From Aeromonas fluvialis (GTDB lineage: Bacteria; Pseudomonadota; Gammaproteobacteria; Enterobacterales; Aeromonadaceae): a DNA stretch of 64,000 bases. The position numbers and the translations under genes are program-made. Where the stretch lies: the NCBI RefSeq assembly GCF_000819885.1, contig NZ_CDBO01000005.1:1-64000 (forward strand), given 5' to 3'. Position 1 is the stretch's first letter. Each line of letters begins with the position of its first letter. The notes under the pieces are model-generated. The model was not told the origin of the DNA and did not search any database. It saw only the letters and a list, made by a program, of their open reading frames with translations. Positions 55,101-62,844 of the stretch are shown in pieces.

Positions 55101-55866
55101 GTTGCTGCTCGTGCTTGAGGGTGGTGGAGAGGCTTATCTGCTGGCTCACCCACTGCTCGCGGGTGGCTTCGTCCATCAGTGCCACGTCGCCGAGGCGCTG
55201 GGCAATGGTGGCCAGCTTTTGCTGCTCTTCCCGCGCCCGCTCATAGGTCTGGATGGAGATGGCAGAGTAGAGTTCGGTGCCGGTCATCCGCTCCAGCAGG
55301 GCGGAGCGCTCGTTGGCATCCGATTTGAGGAAGGCGGCAAACTCCCCCTGCGGCAGGATCACCGCGCGGCGGAACTGCTCCCAGGAGAGGCCTACCAGCT
55401 CGTCGATGCGATCTTGCAGCTCCCGCTTGCTGCCGGAGAAGACCTGCCCCGACTCCACATCGGTCAGGGTTCGCTCCTGCGCCTGAAAACGCCCCTCCGA
55501 GCGGTTTCGCGCCCGGCGCACCGCCCAGCGGGCCAGCCAGATGCGGCCATCACAGCCATGAAACTGCACCTCGGCAAAGCCGCTGGCGTGGCCGCGGCTG
55601 AGGATACCGCGCACGTCGTTGGCCTTGAGCTTCTCCTCGTCATCCACCCGGCCCACTTCGGCCACGTTCTTGCGATTGGCGATAAAGCGCGGCATCTCGT
55701 CGTAGAGGGCCAGACAAATGGCGTCGAGCAAGGTGCTCTTGCCGGCGCCGGTATTGCCGGTGATGGCAAACAGGCCCGCGGCGCCGAGCGCCCCGCGGGT
55801 AAAGTCGATGGTGAAGGGGCCGGTCAGACTGGCCAGATTTTCACCTGACAGAGACAAGATTTTCAT
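52114..55866 (-). CDS. sbcC: Exonuclease subunit SbcC
   Basis: 1250 residues from the ATG at 55866, which overlaps the sbcD stop. It is an SMC/Rad50-type ATPase that with SbcD cleaves DNA hairpins and protein-blocked ends. Walker A GNTGAGKS lies near 37-44. Two very long Gln-rich coiled coils flank the zinc hook CPLC (Cys614 and Cys617), and the signature LSGGESFLVSLALALAL and Walker B LFIDEGFGTLD are near the C-terminus. It is longer than E. coli SbcC (1048), mostly in the coiled-coil arms. Confidence 0.95.
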   Translation of the reverse strand: MKILSLSGENLASLTGPFTIDFTRGALGAAGLFAITGNTGAGKSTLLDAICLALYDEMPRFIANRKNVAEVGRVDDEEKLKANDVRGILSRGHASGFAEVQFHGCDGRIWLARWAVRRARNRSEGRFQAQERTLTDVESGQVFSGSKRELQDRIDELVGLSWEQFRRAVILPQGEFAAFLKSDANERSALLERMTGTELYSAISIQTYERAREEQQKLATIAQRLGDVALMDEATREQWVSQQISLSTTLKHEQQQQQLMQDLRDLNSRIAAQLQGCAEGQAALDAALQAHGAAAPEREEFARAEQAQVARADHDELTRLTLEVQQQEKVIAELGPELATLEQQTRQSALTEQQLLAEKIAAEREWGALQPELKRAQELDTRIREKVQQLQKIQQEGAQEREVQLTLEQGWREQSRQVELLKQQHQQWGLWLEEHKELAPVARQWQPLLTAMQDWAEDADKQQQLLTLRDHKLRALQQLQRQLEQGQQERDYWQQEQARLQQQQNELQEQQWESRLAKAQEQWQQQTQQLGQLRQLLELADYGRNHGEQHGRLQQEIAQLEQALGKLASLSEELAPARERLALQRDEARHALEQSRAIASFEQYRHILSDGEPCPLCGAEEHPYSQSQPQVAGILGQLAERARSLELEWERLNHQYIQCESERQELARQLVVRQQHLPELEARAEQLTQRWQQLGGDTLLGHPLPLRQSPIEWNELMSTLLGRGQALEQGLAQSQQQLRQAQLGQQQLQGVRQQLSQLAAQHQQFEQQWQEADRQRIALEGEVKGMGEQEATLRQRLEQGAHRLDEQMGGQPWRQWLGSQQWNEWQRTCEAWLHGQSEWERLASEIASLTPALSAQEARLQTQRELLHKLERDYKEHEQQRQGLLTSRAACLNGEEIPLVESRWQQRLQQLASELELMQSGARALRERQTELKTRLTHVEQEKQISSRRKREVLGRWAAHASTLGINEYDLRRLLAITADELKARRAALQGLEDEVGEARTRLAERQRALALEESKRDRYREHHPELAALPDAELSEQLAARGARCRALEEQLFECKSKLAQAEAAALKAGSLQQELITQQAVADHWQQLGDLIGQANGAKFRTFAQSLTLERLLLEANAQLGELSPRYRLERVPGTDLALQVVDLDMGDEVRSVDSLSGGESFLVSLALALALSSLSSRQTQVESLFIDEGFGTLDPDSLDLALASLDSLQAAGRQIGVISHVQTLVERIGVQIRVEALGGGESRVVVP

Positions 55867-57089
55867 GAATTGCACTCCTTCACCTGCGCCAGGATCTCTT
55901 CAAACGAGGCAACCAGTTTTGCATCGGGTTCACCTTCAAACTGGCGCTGATAGCAGAGGCGAAACACCTCGGTGGGGGAGAGCTCATCGAGCCTGCGCCG
56001 CTCGCGACCATCGGCCAGCCCTTCGCCCGAGCCCTGATACTGGGTGCTGATGCGGGCCAGACGCACCGGTTTGTCTGCGATGGCGGCGAGAATCCGTTCG
56101 CGGATGCGGGCCTCGGGCTTGGGCAGCAGCAGCCGCACTTCGAGGAAGGGTTGTGCCTCTTGTGGAGAAGCAGGCAGCTCGAGCGATGCGATGGCGTTCA
56201 GCGCGTCGTCGAGGGTGCTTTGGGGCAGGCGGATCATCTCCACCGCGCGGGGCACCGGAATGGATGCCACCGTGGTGAGCTTGCCCCCCGTAAAGGTCAC
56301 TTCCAGCACCTGATGGTTGTAGTTGGCCTCGGCGAGCGAAAGCGGCAGCGGCGAACCGCTGTAGTGCACCCCCTCGGCCGGGCTCTGGGCCAGATGGAGG
56401 TGACCGAGCGCCGTGTAGTCGGCACTGGCAAAGAGATCGGCAGGCAGGGCGTGCTGGTTGCCGCCGAGCACCCGCCGCTCCGAGAGCTCTGAGAGCTGGC
56501 CTGCTGCCAGATAGGCGTGGCCCATGGCGATGAGCGGCAGCGCCTCCCCGCAGCGGGTGCGCCCCTCGGCCAATACCTCGGCATAGACCTGCCGTACCCC
56601 TTCAATCAGTCTGTCTTGTCCTTCTGCCAACGGCTCTACCCGCAGATCGCTGCTGCGCAGGAACGGCACGGCGGCGCACCAGGCGGCAATCTTGCCCTCC
56701 TTGTCTTGCAGCGGCACCAGCAGGCGGTCGGTATCTAGCTTGCCCTCACCGTCGCGGCTGATGCTGCCCACCAGATGGAGATCGAAGGCCCGCAGCAGCT
56801 CGTGGGGGGCATCGAGCTTGGAGGGGGAGTCGTGGTTGCCGCCAATCAGCACCATGTTGAGGTGAGGCATCTCGGCGCGCAACCTGGCCAGAAAGCGATA
56901 GAGCTGTTGCCAGGCGCTGGCGGGCGGATTGGCGGTATCAAACAGATCGCCCGCCACCAGCAGGGCGTCGATCTCGCGCGCCTTGAGGGTGTCGCTCAGC
57001 CAGTCGAGGAAAGCATCGTGTTCAAAACGGCGATCATGACCATGGAGTTGATGGCCAAGATGCCAGTCGGCGGTATGGAGGATTTTCAT
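55863..57089 (-). CDS. sbcD: Exonuclease subunit SbcD
   Basis: 408 residues from the ATG at 57089 (MKILHTADWHLGH). It is an Mre11-type Mn-dependent nuclease. The metallophosphoesterase motifs are DWHLG (8-12), AGDLFD, GGNHDSP and the later GHAYLAAG and GHLH. It works as a complex with SbcC, whose ATG overlaps its stop codon. The frame extends 13 codons further upstream, but the family N-terminus fits this ATG. Confidence 0.95.
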   Translation of the reverse strand: MKILHTADWHLGHQLHGHDRRFEHDAFLDWLSDTLKAREIDALLVAGDLFDTANPPASAWQQLYRFLARLRAEMPHLNMVLIGGNHDSPSKLDAPHELLRAFDLHLVGSISRDGEGKLDTDRLLVPLQDKEGKIAAWCAAVPFLRSSDLRVEPLAEGQDRLIEGVRQVYAEVLAEGRTRCGEALPLIAMGHAYLAAGQLSELSERRVLGGNQHALPADLFASADYTALGHLHLAQSPAEGVHYSGSPLPLSLAEANYNHQVLEVTFTGGKLTTVASIPVPRAVEMIRLPQSTLDDALNAIASLELPASPQEAQPFLEVRLLLPKPEARIRERILAAIADKPVRLARISTQYQGSGEGLADGRERRRLDELSPTEVFRLCYQRQFEGEPDAKLVASFEEILAQVKECNS

Positions 57090-57192
57090 TGGAAAGCAGC
57101 CCGGTTGCAGGGATGGTGCCTGAGGCACCCGATGAAGACAAGATGAGGATCCCTCTCGCTTTTTTCAAGGAAAACAGGCCACCAGCTTACCG

Positions 57193-57621
57193 TCAGGCGG
57201 GTATACAGCGCATCCGATATTGCGGGTGGCCGGTCAGGGGATCGGACTCCTCACCCTCGATCATGAAGCCGTGGCGGCGATAGAAACGCACCGCCTGATC
57301 GTTCTCGACGAAGACCCGAACCTGGAGCGATGCCCCCTGACGCTTCGCTTCCTGCAGCAGGGCGTGGCCAACACCGCGACCCTGACGATCGGGGCGCACG
57401 AACAGGGCGGCGAGGAAGTTGTCCACCAGCGCCATAAATCCGAGCAGATCGCCGCGCTCTTCGAACACCCAGATGGTGGCGCGTTCGAGATAGCGGGTAC
57501 GCAGATCCTCCTGGGCCAGCCACCAGCAGGAGGCATCGACGAAATCGTGGGCCTGCAGGGAGGCCAGCAACCAGATTTCGACGATCTCTTCCATGTCTTC
57601 CGGGCGACTGGGCCGTAACAT
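57193..57621 (-). CDS. GNAT-family N-acetyltransferase (YiaC-like)
   Basis: 142 residues from the ATG at 57621, which has an AAGGA ribosome site. The frame continues to 57666 through a repetitive ATGCAAAAT stretch that is unlikely to be translated. The acetyl-CoA-binding motif is RPDRQGRGVGHALL (about 77-90), followed by VENDQAVRFYRRHGF. The start (MLRPSRPEDMEEIVEIWL) and the FLAALFV strand resemble E. coli YiaC, a protein lysine acetyltransferase. The substrate is unknown. Transcribed toward sbcD, about 100 bases away. Confidence 0.85.
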   Translation of the reverse strand: MLRPSRPEDMEEIVEIWLLASLQAHDFVDASCWWLAQEDLRTRYLERATIWVFEERGDLLGFMALVDNFLAALFVRPDRQGRGVGHALLQEAKRQGASLQVRVFVENDQAVRFYRRHGFMIEGEESDPLTGHPQYRMRCIPA

Positions 57622-57818
57622 ACTCTCGTCCTTGTTAACAACTTGCATATTTTGCATATTTTGCACATTCGCAGTCTAGGGGAACTGGGCGACTGCTCAG
57701 GTGATATAAATGAGACCCTGTGAGGTCGATCGCCCTTTATTTAGCGAGAATGATTGGCTGATCACAAAGCGCCTCTCTAGTACAATGCCCGCCGGACAAT
57801 CTAGAGACCGAGGACGCC

Positions 57819-58730
57819 ATGTGGTTTAAAAACCTGCAGATTTATCGCTTTACCCGCCCCTTTGACCTGACCGTTGAACAGCTGGAAACCCAGCTGGAAG
57901 CCTGTGCCTTCACCCCTTGCGGCAGTCAGGACATCTCCCGTTTTGGGTGGGTCAAGCCCCTTGGCAAATTCGGCTCAACCCTGACCCACTCTGCCTCCGG
58001 CCATATCCTCATCTGCGCCCGCAAAGAGGAGAAGATGCTGCCCGGTAGCGTGGTCAAAGAGATGCTGGCCGAGAAGGTCGAAGCGATCGAGTTTGAACAG
58101 GGACGCGCCCTCAAAAAGAAGGAGAAGGAAGCGCTCAAGGAGGAGATCCTCCACACTCTGCTGCCCCGTGCTTTTAGTCGTACCAGCCAGACCTTCGCCT
58201 GGATCAATCCGGCCGACAATTTAATGGTGGTGGACGCAGGCTCCGCCAAGAAGGCAGACGATCTGCTGGCGCTGTTGCGCAAATCCATCGGCTCCCTGCC
58301 GGTGGTGCCGGTGGCCCTCAAGAACCCGCCCGAGATCACCATGACCGAGTGGCTGAACGAGGGCAATCTGCCCGCATCCTTTACTCTGGAAGACGAAGCC
58401 GAGCTGCGCAGTGCCATGGAACATGGCGGCATCATCCGTTGCAAGCAGCAGGATCTGATGAGCGACGAGATCAAGAATCACCTGGCCAACGACAAGCTGG
58501 TGACCAAGCTGGCCCTCAACTGGGGCGAGACCGTCAGCTTCGTGCTGGGGGATGATCTCTCCATCAAGCGCCTGAAATTCAGCGAAGAGCTGCGCGAGCA
58601 GAATGACGACGTCACCAGCGAAGATCCGGCCGCCCGTCTGGATGCCGACTTCGCGTTGGTCACGGCCGAGCTGTCCCAGTTTATCCCGGCGCTGTTTGCC
58701 GCCCTGGGTGGCGAAGAGCAGTCCATCTAA
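57819..58730 (+). CDS. rdgC: Recombination-associated protein RdgC
   Basis: 303 residues, equal to E. coli RdgC. It forms a ring-shaped dimer on DNA and inhibits RecA filament activity. MWFKNLQIYRFTRPFDL and CGSQDISRFGWVKPLG are family hallmarks. It diverges from the sbcDC side; in E. coli rdgC also lies close to sbcCD. A possible -10 (TACAAT at 57781-57786) precedes it without a good -35. Confidence 0.96.
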   Translation: MWFKNLQIYRFTRPFDLTVEQLETQLEACAFTPCGSQDISRFGWVKPLGKFGSTLTHSASGHILICARKEEKMLPGSVVKEMLAEKVEAIEFEQGRALKKKEKEALKEEILHTLLPRAFSRTSQTFAWINPADNLMVVDAGSAKKADDLLALLRKSIGSLPVVPVALKNPPEITMTEWLNEGNLPASFTLEDEAELRSAMEHGGIIRCKQQDLMSDEIKNHLANDKLVTKLALNWGETVSFVLGDDLSIKRLKFSEELREQNDDVTSEDPAARLDADFALVTAELSQFIPALFAALGGEEQSI

Positions 58731-58752
58731 GCGAACTGGCTCCGCCTGATTG

Positions 58753-58780
58753 AAAAAAACCGCCTTCGGGCGGTTTTTTT
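58753..58780 (+). terminator. Terminator of rdgC
   Basis: AAACCGCC/GGCGGTTT stem with a TTCG tetraloop, followed by a T-run. Confidence 0.9.
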
Positions 58781-58907
58781 GTAGCCATGACCGACGGCCT
58801 CTATTGATAGATGAGTAAGGTATTGATCTTGCTCAATAACTTGAGCGAAGCACGGCAATCGTGACATAGTCCCCCTCCATGGTTACAAAACAGACAAGGA
58901 GAGTGTC

Positions 58908-60689
58908 ATGTTGCGCAAACCTCTGGGGCTGGCTGTCGCCCTTGCCTTGCTGGCCGGTTGTGCCAGTGACAACGGTTTTCACTACACCCCGCCAGCCCAG
59001 ACCCTGATCGCACCCGAAGCCGCCAGTGGCTGGACCGACAAACAGGGCTGGCAGGGCCATGACTTCATGGTGGCGGCCGCCAACCCGCTGGCGGTGGATG
59101 CGGGCTACCAGATCATCAAAGCGGGCGGCAGTGCGGTTGATGCCGCCATTGCGGTGCAACTGGTGTTGACGCTAGTGGAGCCGCAATCCTCCGGCATCGG
59201 CGGCGGTTCACTGCTGCTGGTGTGGGATGGCAGCAAAGTGAGCGCGGTGGATGGCCGCGAGACGGCGCCGGCCGCCGCCACCGACCAGCTGTTTATGCAA
59301 GATGGCAAGCCGCTGGGGTTTTATGATGGTGTGGTCGGGGGTCGCTCGGTCGGCGTGCCCGGCACCCTGCGTTCGCTGGCGCTGGCCCATCAGCGTTATG
59401 GCAAGCTGCCCTGGGCTGTGCTGTTCGAGCCAGCCATCACGCTGGCGGAACAAGGATTCGTGATAAGTCCCCGGTTGGCTGCCCTGCTGGCCAAAGACCC
59501 CTATCTGGCCCGTGACCCGGATGCGCGCGCCTACTTCTATCAGGCCGATGGCAGCCCCAAAACGGCAGGAACCCGGCTGACCAACCCGGCGCTGGCCAAG
59601 GTGTTGCGCACTCTGGCGACAGAGGGGGCAGATGCCTTCTATCGGGGGCCGCTGGCGGATGCCATGGTGGCCAAGGTGCGTCAGCACCCCACCAATCCCG
59701 GGGTACTCAGTGCTGCTGATCTGGCCAGCTATCAGGCCAAACTACGCGACGGCCTCTGCTTTGACTATCGCCAGAGCAAGATCTGCGGCTTTCCCACTCC
59801 CTCGTCCGGCACCCTGGCACTCGGCCAGATCTTTGGCATGCTGGAGAGCCGCGATATGGCGGCCCTCAAGCCGATCACCACGAAGGAGGGGGGACTGGCT
59901 GCTTCCAGCGAGGCCATCCACCTCTACAGCGAAGCGGCGCGGCTCGCCTTTGCCGATCGCAATCAGTATGTCGCCGACCGCGATTTTGTCAGCGTGCCGG
60001 TGAAGGGGCTGCTGGACAAGGGTTATCTGGCCGAGCGCGGCAAGCTTATCGGTGAGCGCGCCATGGGGATCGCCAAGCCCGGTACGCCGCCACTGGCGCT
60101 GGCGCGGGGCAAGGATGCGACCCCGGAGCTGCCCTCCACCAGCCATGTCTCGATCGTTGACAAAGCGGGGATGGCGATATCCATGACCAGCTCCATCGAG
60201 GATGGTTTCGGTTCGCGCCAGATGGTCAACGGCTACCTGCTTAACAACCAGCTCACCGATTTCTCCTTCACCTCGGTGGATGCCACCGGTCTGCCGGTGG
60301 CAAACCGGGTGGCGCCGGGCAAGCGGCCCCGCTCCTCTATGTCACCCCTGCTGGTGTTTGACAAGCCAAGCGGCGAACTGACCATGACGCTGGGCTCGCC
60401 GGGGGGCTCGGCCATCATCAACTACGTGGGCAAGACCCTGCTCGGCACCCAGGATTGGGGCTTGAACCTGCAACAGGCCATCAATCTGCCCAACTTCGGC
60501 AGCCGCAACGGCCCCACCGAGCTGGAAGCGGGTCGTACCCCCATGTCGGTGGTCGAGGGATTGAAGGCGAGGGGACACGAGGTGGTACTGAACGAGCAGA
60601 CCTCCGGCCTGCAAGGGGTTGAGCGCAATGGCAGTGGCTGGTTTGGCGCAGCCGATCCGCGCCGCGAGGGAATAGCCAAAGGGGAGTGA
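58908..60689 (+). CDS. ggt: Gamma-glutamyltransferase, lipoprotein form
   Basis: 593 residues. This N-terminal-nucleophile hydrolase cleaves the gamma-glutamyl bond of glutathione and can transfer it to amino acids. The proenzyme self-cleaves before Thr411 in STSHVSIVDK, giving large and small subunits. SGIGGGS and the late MTSSIEDGFGSRQ are also present. The N-terminus is a lipoprotein signal with lipobox LAGC (Cys18), so the enzyme should be membrane-anchored, whereas E. coli Ggt is soluble in the periplasm. A GCTCAA/TTGAGC inverted repeat (58831-58846) lies upstream. Confidence 0.92.
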   Translation: MLRKPLGLAVALALLAGCASDNGFHYTPPAQTLIAPEAASGWTDKQGWQGHDFMVAAANPLAVDAGYQIIKAGGSAVDAAIAVQLVLTLVEPQSSGIGGGSLLLVWDGSKVSAVDGRETAPAAATDQLFMQDGKPLGFYDGVVGGRSVGVPGTLRSLALAHQRYGKLPWAVLFEPAITLAEQGFVISPRLAALLAKDPYLARDPDARAYFYQADGSPKTAGTRLTNPALAKVLRTLATEGADAFYRGPLADAMVAKVRQHPTNPGVLSAADLASYQAKLRDGLCFDYRQSKICGFPTPSSGTLALGQIFGMLESRDMAALKPITTKEGGLAASSEAIHLYSEAARLAFADRNQYVADRDFVSVPVKGLLDKGYLAERGKLIGERAMGIAKPGTPPLALARGKDATPELPSTSHVSIVDKAGMAISMTSSIEDGFGSRQMVNGYLLNNQLTDFSFTSVDATGLPVANRVAPGKRPRSSMSPLLVFDKPSGELTMTLGSPGGSAIINYVGKTLLGTQDWGLNLQQAINLPNFGSRNGPTELEAGRTPMSVVEGLKARGHEVVLNEQTSGLQGVERNGSGWFGAADPRREGIAKGE

Positions 60690-60700
60690 CCTTCCCATAA

Positions 60701-60731
60701 CAACAAGGCCAGCATGATGCTGGCCTTGTTG
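60701..60731. terminator. Bidirectional terminator between ggt and the FKBP gene
   Basis: CAACAAGGCCAGCA/TGCTGGCCTTGTTG, a 14-bp perfect stem with a 3-base loop, between convergent genes. Confidence 0.85.
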
Positions 60732-60743
60732 TTGATGGTGCGC

Positions 60744-61214
60744 TTACTGGATACCCAACAGCTCCACGTCGAAGATCAGGACTGATCCCGGCGGGATTTT
60801 GCCCGCGGCACGGTCGCCGTAGGCGAGGTTGGCGGGGATGTAGAAACGGGTCTTCTCACCTTCCACCATCAGCTGAACCCCTTCGGTCCAGCCGGCGATC
60901 ACTTGATTGAGGCCAAATTCGATGGGCTCGCCACGGGCGACCGAGCTGTCAAAGACGGTGCCGTCCAGCAGCTTGCCCTCGTAGTGCACCTTCACCTTGC
61001 TGGTGGCGGTGGGGTGAACGGTGCCGGTACCCGGGGTCAGCACTTCGTACTGCAGGCCGGAGGCGGTGGTGGTCACCAGCGGTTTCTCCTTGTTGCTGGC
61101 GAGGAACTCGGCGCCAATCCGCACGTTGTCGGCCGCCAGCTTCTTGTTGTTGCTGCTGGCGTAGAAGTAGTAGGCCACACCGGCAATGAGCAGTGCGATC
61201 AGTATGAATTTCAT
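60744..61214 (-). CDS. FKBP-type peptidyl-prolyl cis-trans isomerase, membrane-anchored
   Basis: 156 residues from the ATG at 61214, so that the protein begins with its hydrophobic segment MKFILIALLIAGVAYYFYAS, a signal anchor or signal peptide. The FKBP domain covers about residues 50-156 with VKVHYEGKLLDGTVFDSS, VIAGWTEGVQLMVEGEK and IPPGSVLIFDVELL. It should fold proteins in the periplasm. The FkpA/Mip dimerisation domain is absent, so it is a small FklB-like form. The frame continues 20 codons upstream without support. Confidence 0.88.
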   Translation of the reverse strand: MKFILIALLIAGVAYYFYASSNNKKLAADNVRIGAEFLASNKEKPLVTTTASGLQYEVLTPGTGTVHPTATSKVKVHYEGKLLDGTVFDSSVARGEPIEFGLNQVIAGWTEGVQLMVEGEKTRFYIPANLAYGDRAAGKIPPGSVLIFDVELLGIQ

Positions 61215-61342
61215 CGGTTTTTCCTGTTCCATGAAATGTAAAAAGTACAATGAGGGCGCCATCTTATCGCGCACCGCCTCTGATGGCGAGCCACAGGGCG
61301 GGAGGATGTGAGCAGGCAGGCAAAGCTCGGTGACGCAGACGC

Positions 61343-61372
61343 AAAAAGGGGCGAGTCAGTGACTCGCCCCTT
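61343..61372 (-). terminator. Terminator of nptA
   Basis: AAGGGGCGAGTC/GACTCGCCCCTT stem (12 bp, 3-base loop) followed by TTTTT on the minus strand. Confidence 0.9.
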
Positions 61373-61388
61373 GTCATGATGGCAGCGC

Positions 61389-62537
61389 TTACTTGGCGGT
61401 CACCATCATCAGGGCAGGCAGGGCAAAGAAGAGACCCGCCACATAACCCAAAGCCAGCAGCTTGTTCTCGCTGCCTACCCGGGCCAGCCCTTCGGCGGCG
61501 CGTACCGGCAGGTCACGCAGGAAGGGGATGCCATAGATGATGAGCACGGCGAAGAGGTTGAACAGCACATGGACCAGTGCGATGGTCAAGGCCAGCTGGG
61601 CACCGGCTCCGCTGATGGCGGTGGCAGCCAGCAGGGCTGTGATGGTGGTACCGATATTGGCCCCCAGGGTGAAGGGGTAGAGCTGACGGGTGCTGAACAC
61701 GCCGCCGCCAGCCAGCGGGATCATCAGGCTGGTGGTGGTGGAGGAGGACTGCACCATGATGGTCACCAGCGCGCCCGAGGTGATGCCGGTCAGCGGGCCA
61801 CGGCCCAGCGCCTTGTGCAGCACCTCTTTGGCGCGGCCAACCAGCACCTGTTGCAGCACTTTACCCAGATAAGTGACGCAGGCGAGGATCAGCAGGATAC
61901 CGATGACGATGGTGGCGATGGCAGGGCCCTTGCCCGGCAGGAAGGCGACGGCGCTGTCGATCAACTGCTGGGCCGGTGCGGTCAGTGGCTTCATGAAATC
62001 CATACCCTTCATCGACATGTTGGCAGAACCCACCAGCAGGTTGGCCAGCCATTCGGCGCTGTGTTGCAGCAGGCCGAACATCAGCTCCAGCGGCAGGAAG
62101 ATGAAGACCGCCAGCAGGTTGAAGAAGTCGTGCACGGTGGCGGCGGCGAAGGCGCGGCGGAACTCGGCGCGATCCCGCACATGGCCCATGGAGACGATGG
62201 AGTTGGTGATGGTGGTGCCGAGGTTGGCCCCCATCACCATGGGGATGGCCATGCCGATGGGCAGGCCGCCAGCCACCAGACCGACGATCACCGAAGTGAC
62301 TGTGCTGGAGGATTGCACCAGCGCGGTGGCCAGGATGCCGAGCAGCAGGGCGACAAAGGGGTTGTTGGCAAAGGCGAAGATCTGGGCTGCGCCCTCGGCG
62401 CCGCCAGAGAAATCTTTGAAGCCGTGGGAGATGGCACCCACGGCGACCAGGATCAGGTAGACCAGTGCGATGACACTCATCCAGTTGAACAGGGCGCGGG
62501 TCGCGGGCGGCTGTGACAAGGTGTGATGGTGTTGCAT
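61389..62537 (-). CDS. nptA: Sodium/phosphate symporter NptA (PNaS family)
   Basis: 382 residues from the ATG at 62537 (MQHHHTLSQ). It imports inorganic phosphate with sodium. The two inverted repeats of the family each carry a QSSS motif (VQSSSTVTS near 93 and VQSSSTTTS near 280), with about eight hydrophobic segments in all. Length and sequence match the Vibrio NptA type. A PhoB-box-like pair of repeats lies 65 bases upstream, so induction by low phosphate is likely. The frame continues to 62588 without support. Confidence 0.9.
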   Translation of the reverse strand: MQHHHTLSQPPATRALFNWMSVIALVYLILVAVGAISHGFKDFSGGAEGAAQIFAFANNPFVALLLGILATALVQSSSTVTSVIVGLVAGGLPIGMAIPMVMGANLGTTITNSIVSMGHVRDRAEFRRAFAAATVHDFFNLLAVFIFLPLELMFGLLQHSAEWLANLLVGSANMSMKGMDFMKPLTAPAQQLIDSAVAFLPGKGPAIATIVIGILLILACVTYLGKVLQQVLVGRAKEVLHKALGRGPLTGITSGALVTIMVQSSSTTTSLMIPLAGGGVFSTRQLYPFTLGANIGTTITALLAATAISGAGAQLALTIALVHVLFNLFAVLIIYGIPFLRDLPVRAAEGLARVGSENKLLALGYVAGLFFALPALMMVTAK

Positions 62538-62586
62538 AAAGCCTCTTGAGACGGTCGTTCCGTCTTGGGTTGTTGATGACCCGGGC

Positions 62587-62620
62587 ATTTAATCAGTGGC
62601 AAATGACAGAAATATGACAA
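62587..62620 (-). promoter_or_regulatory. PhoB box and promoter of nptA
   Basis: On the minus strand, TTGTCAT-ATTT-CTGTCAT (62603-62620) gives two 7-bp half-sites in 11-bp register, 13 of 14 half-site positions matching the PhoB repeat CTGTCAT. A possible -10, TTAAAT (62587-62592), follows 10 bases later. A third, out-of-register GTGTCAC lies further upstream. Confidence 0.7.
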
Positions 62621-62793
62621 AGTGACACTTTTATGATGGTTTTATGACTTGCTTTGGTGGTTTGCTCGCCAATAGATGATGGTTATGGCGATAAATATGG
62701 CTGGTGACGCCATCCGCCCTGTCTGTTCCTTGCCGACCAAGCAAGTGCGGGAGAGTGGCAATAGTCGAGCCCATATTCAGCCCGTCAAATAGC

Positions 62794-62820
62794 AAAAAGG
62801 GGAGCCAGTGGCTCCCCTTT
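62794..62820 (-). terminator. Terminator of puuP
   Basis: AAAGGGGAGCC/GGCTCCCCTTT stem (11 bp, 3-base loop) with a T-run on the minus strand, 24 bases past the stop. Confidence 0.9.
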
Positions 62821-62844
62821 TGTCTATCCGTTATCCGCAAGGGA

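Larger units (their letters stand above)
62538..62844. other. Intergenic region of nptA and puuP
   Basis: Contains the nptA promoter with its PhoB-type site at the left and the puuP terminator at the right. The 150 bases between hold nothing I can name. Confidence 0.5.

Noticed and set aside
54655-55848. 397-codon plus-strand frame opposite sbcC
   Set aside because: Leu/Gly-rich shadow of the coiled-coil coding region.
57622-57666. Longer N-terminus of the GNAT protein (MQNMQNMQ)
   Set aside because: Encoded by a repetitive ATGCAAAAT stretch; the internal ATG at 57621 has a good AAGGA ribosome site and fits the family start.
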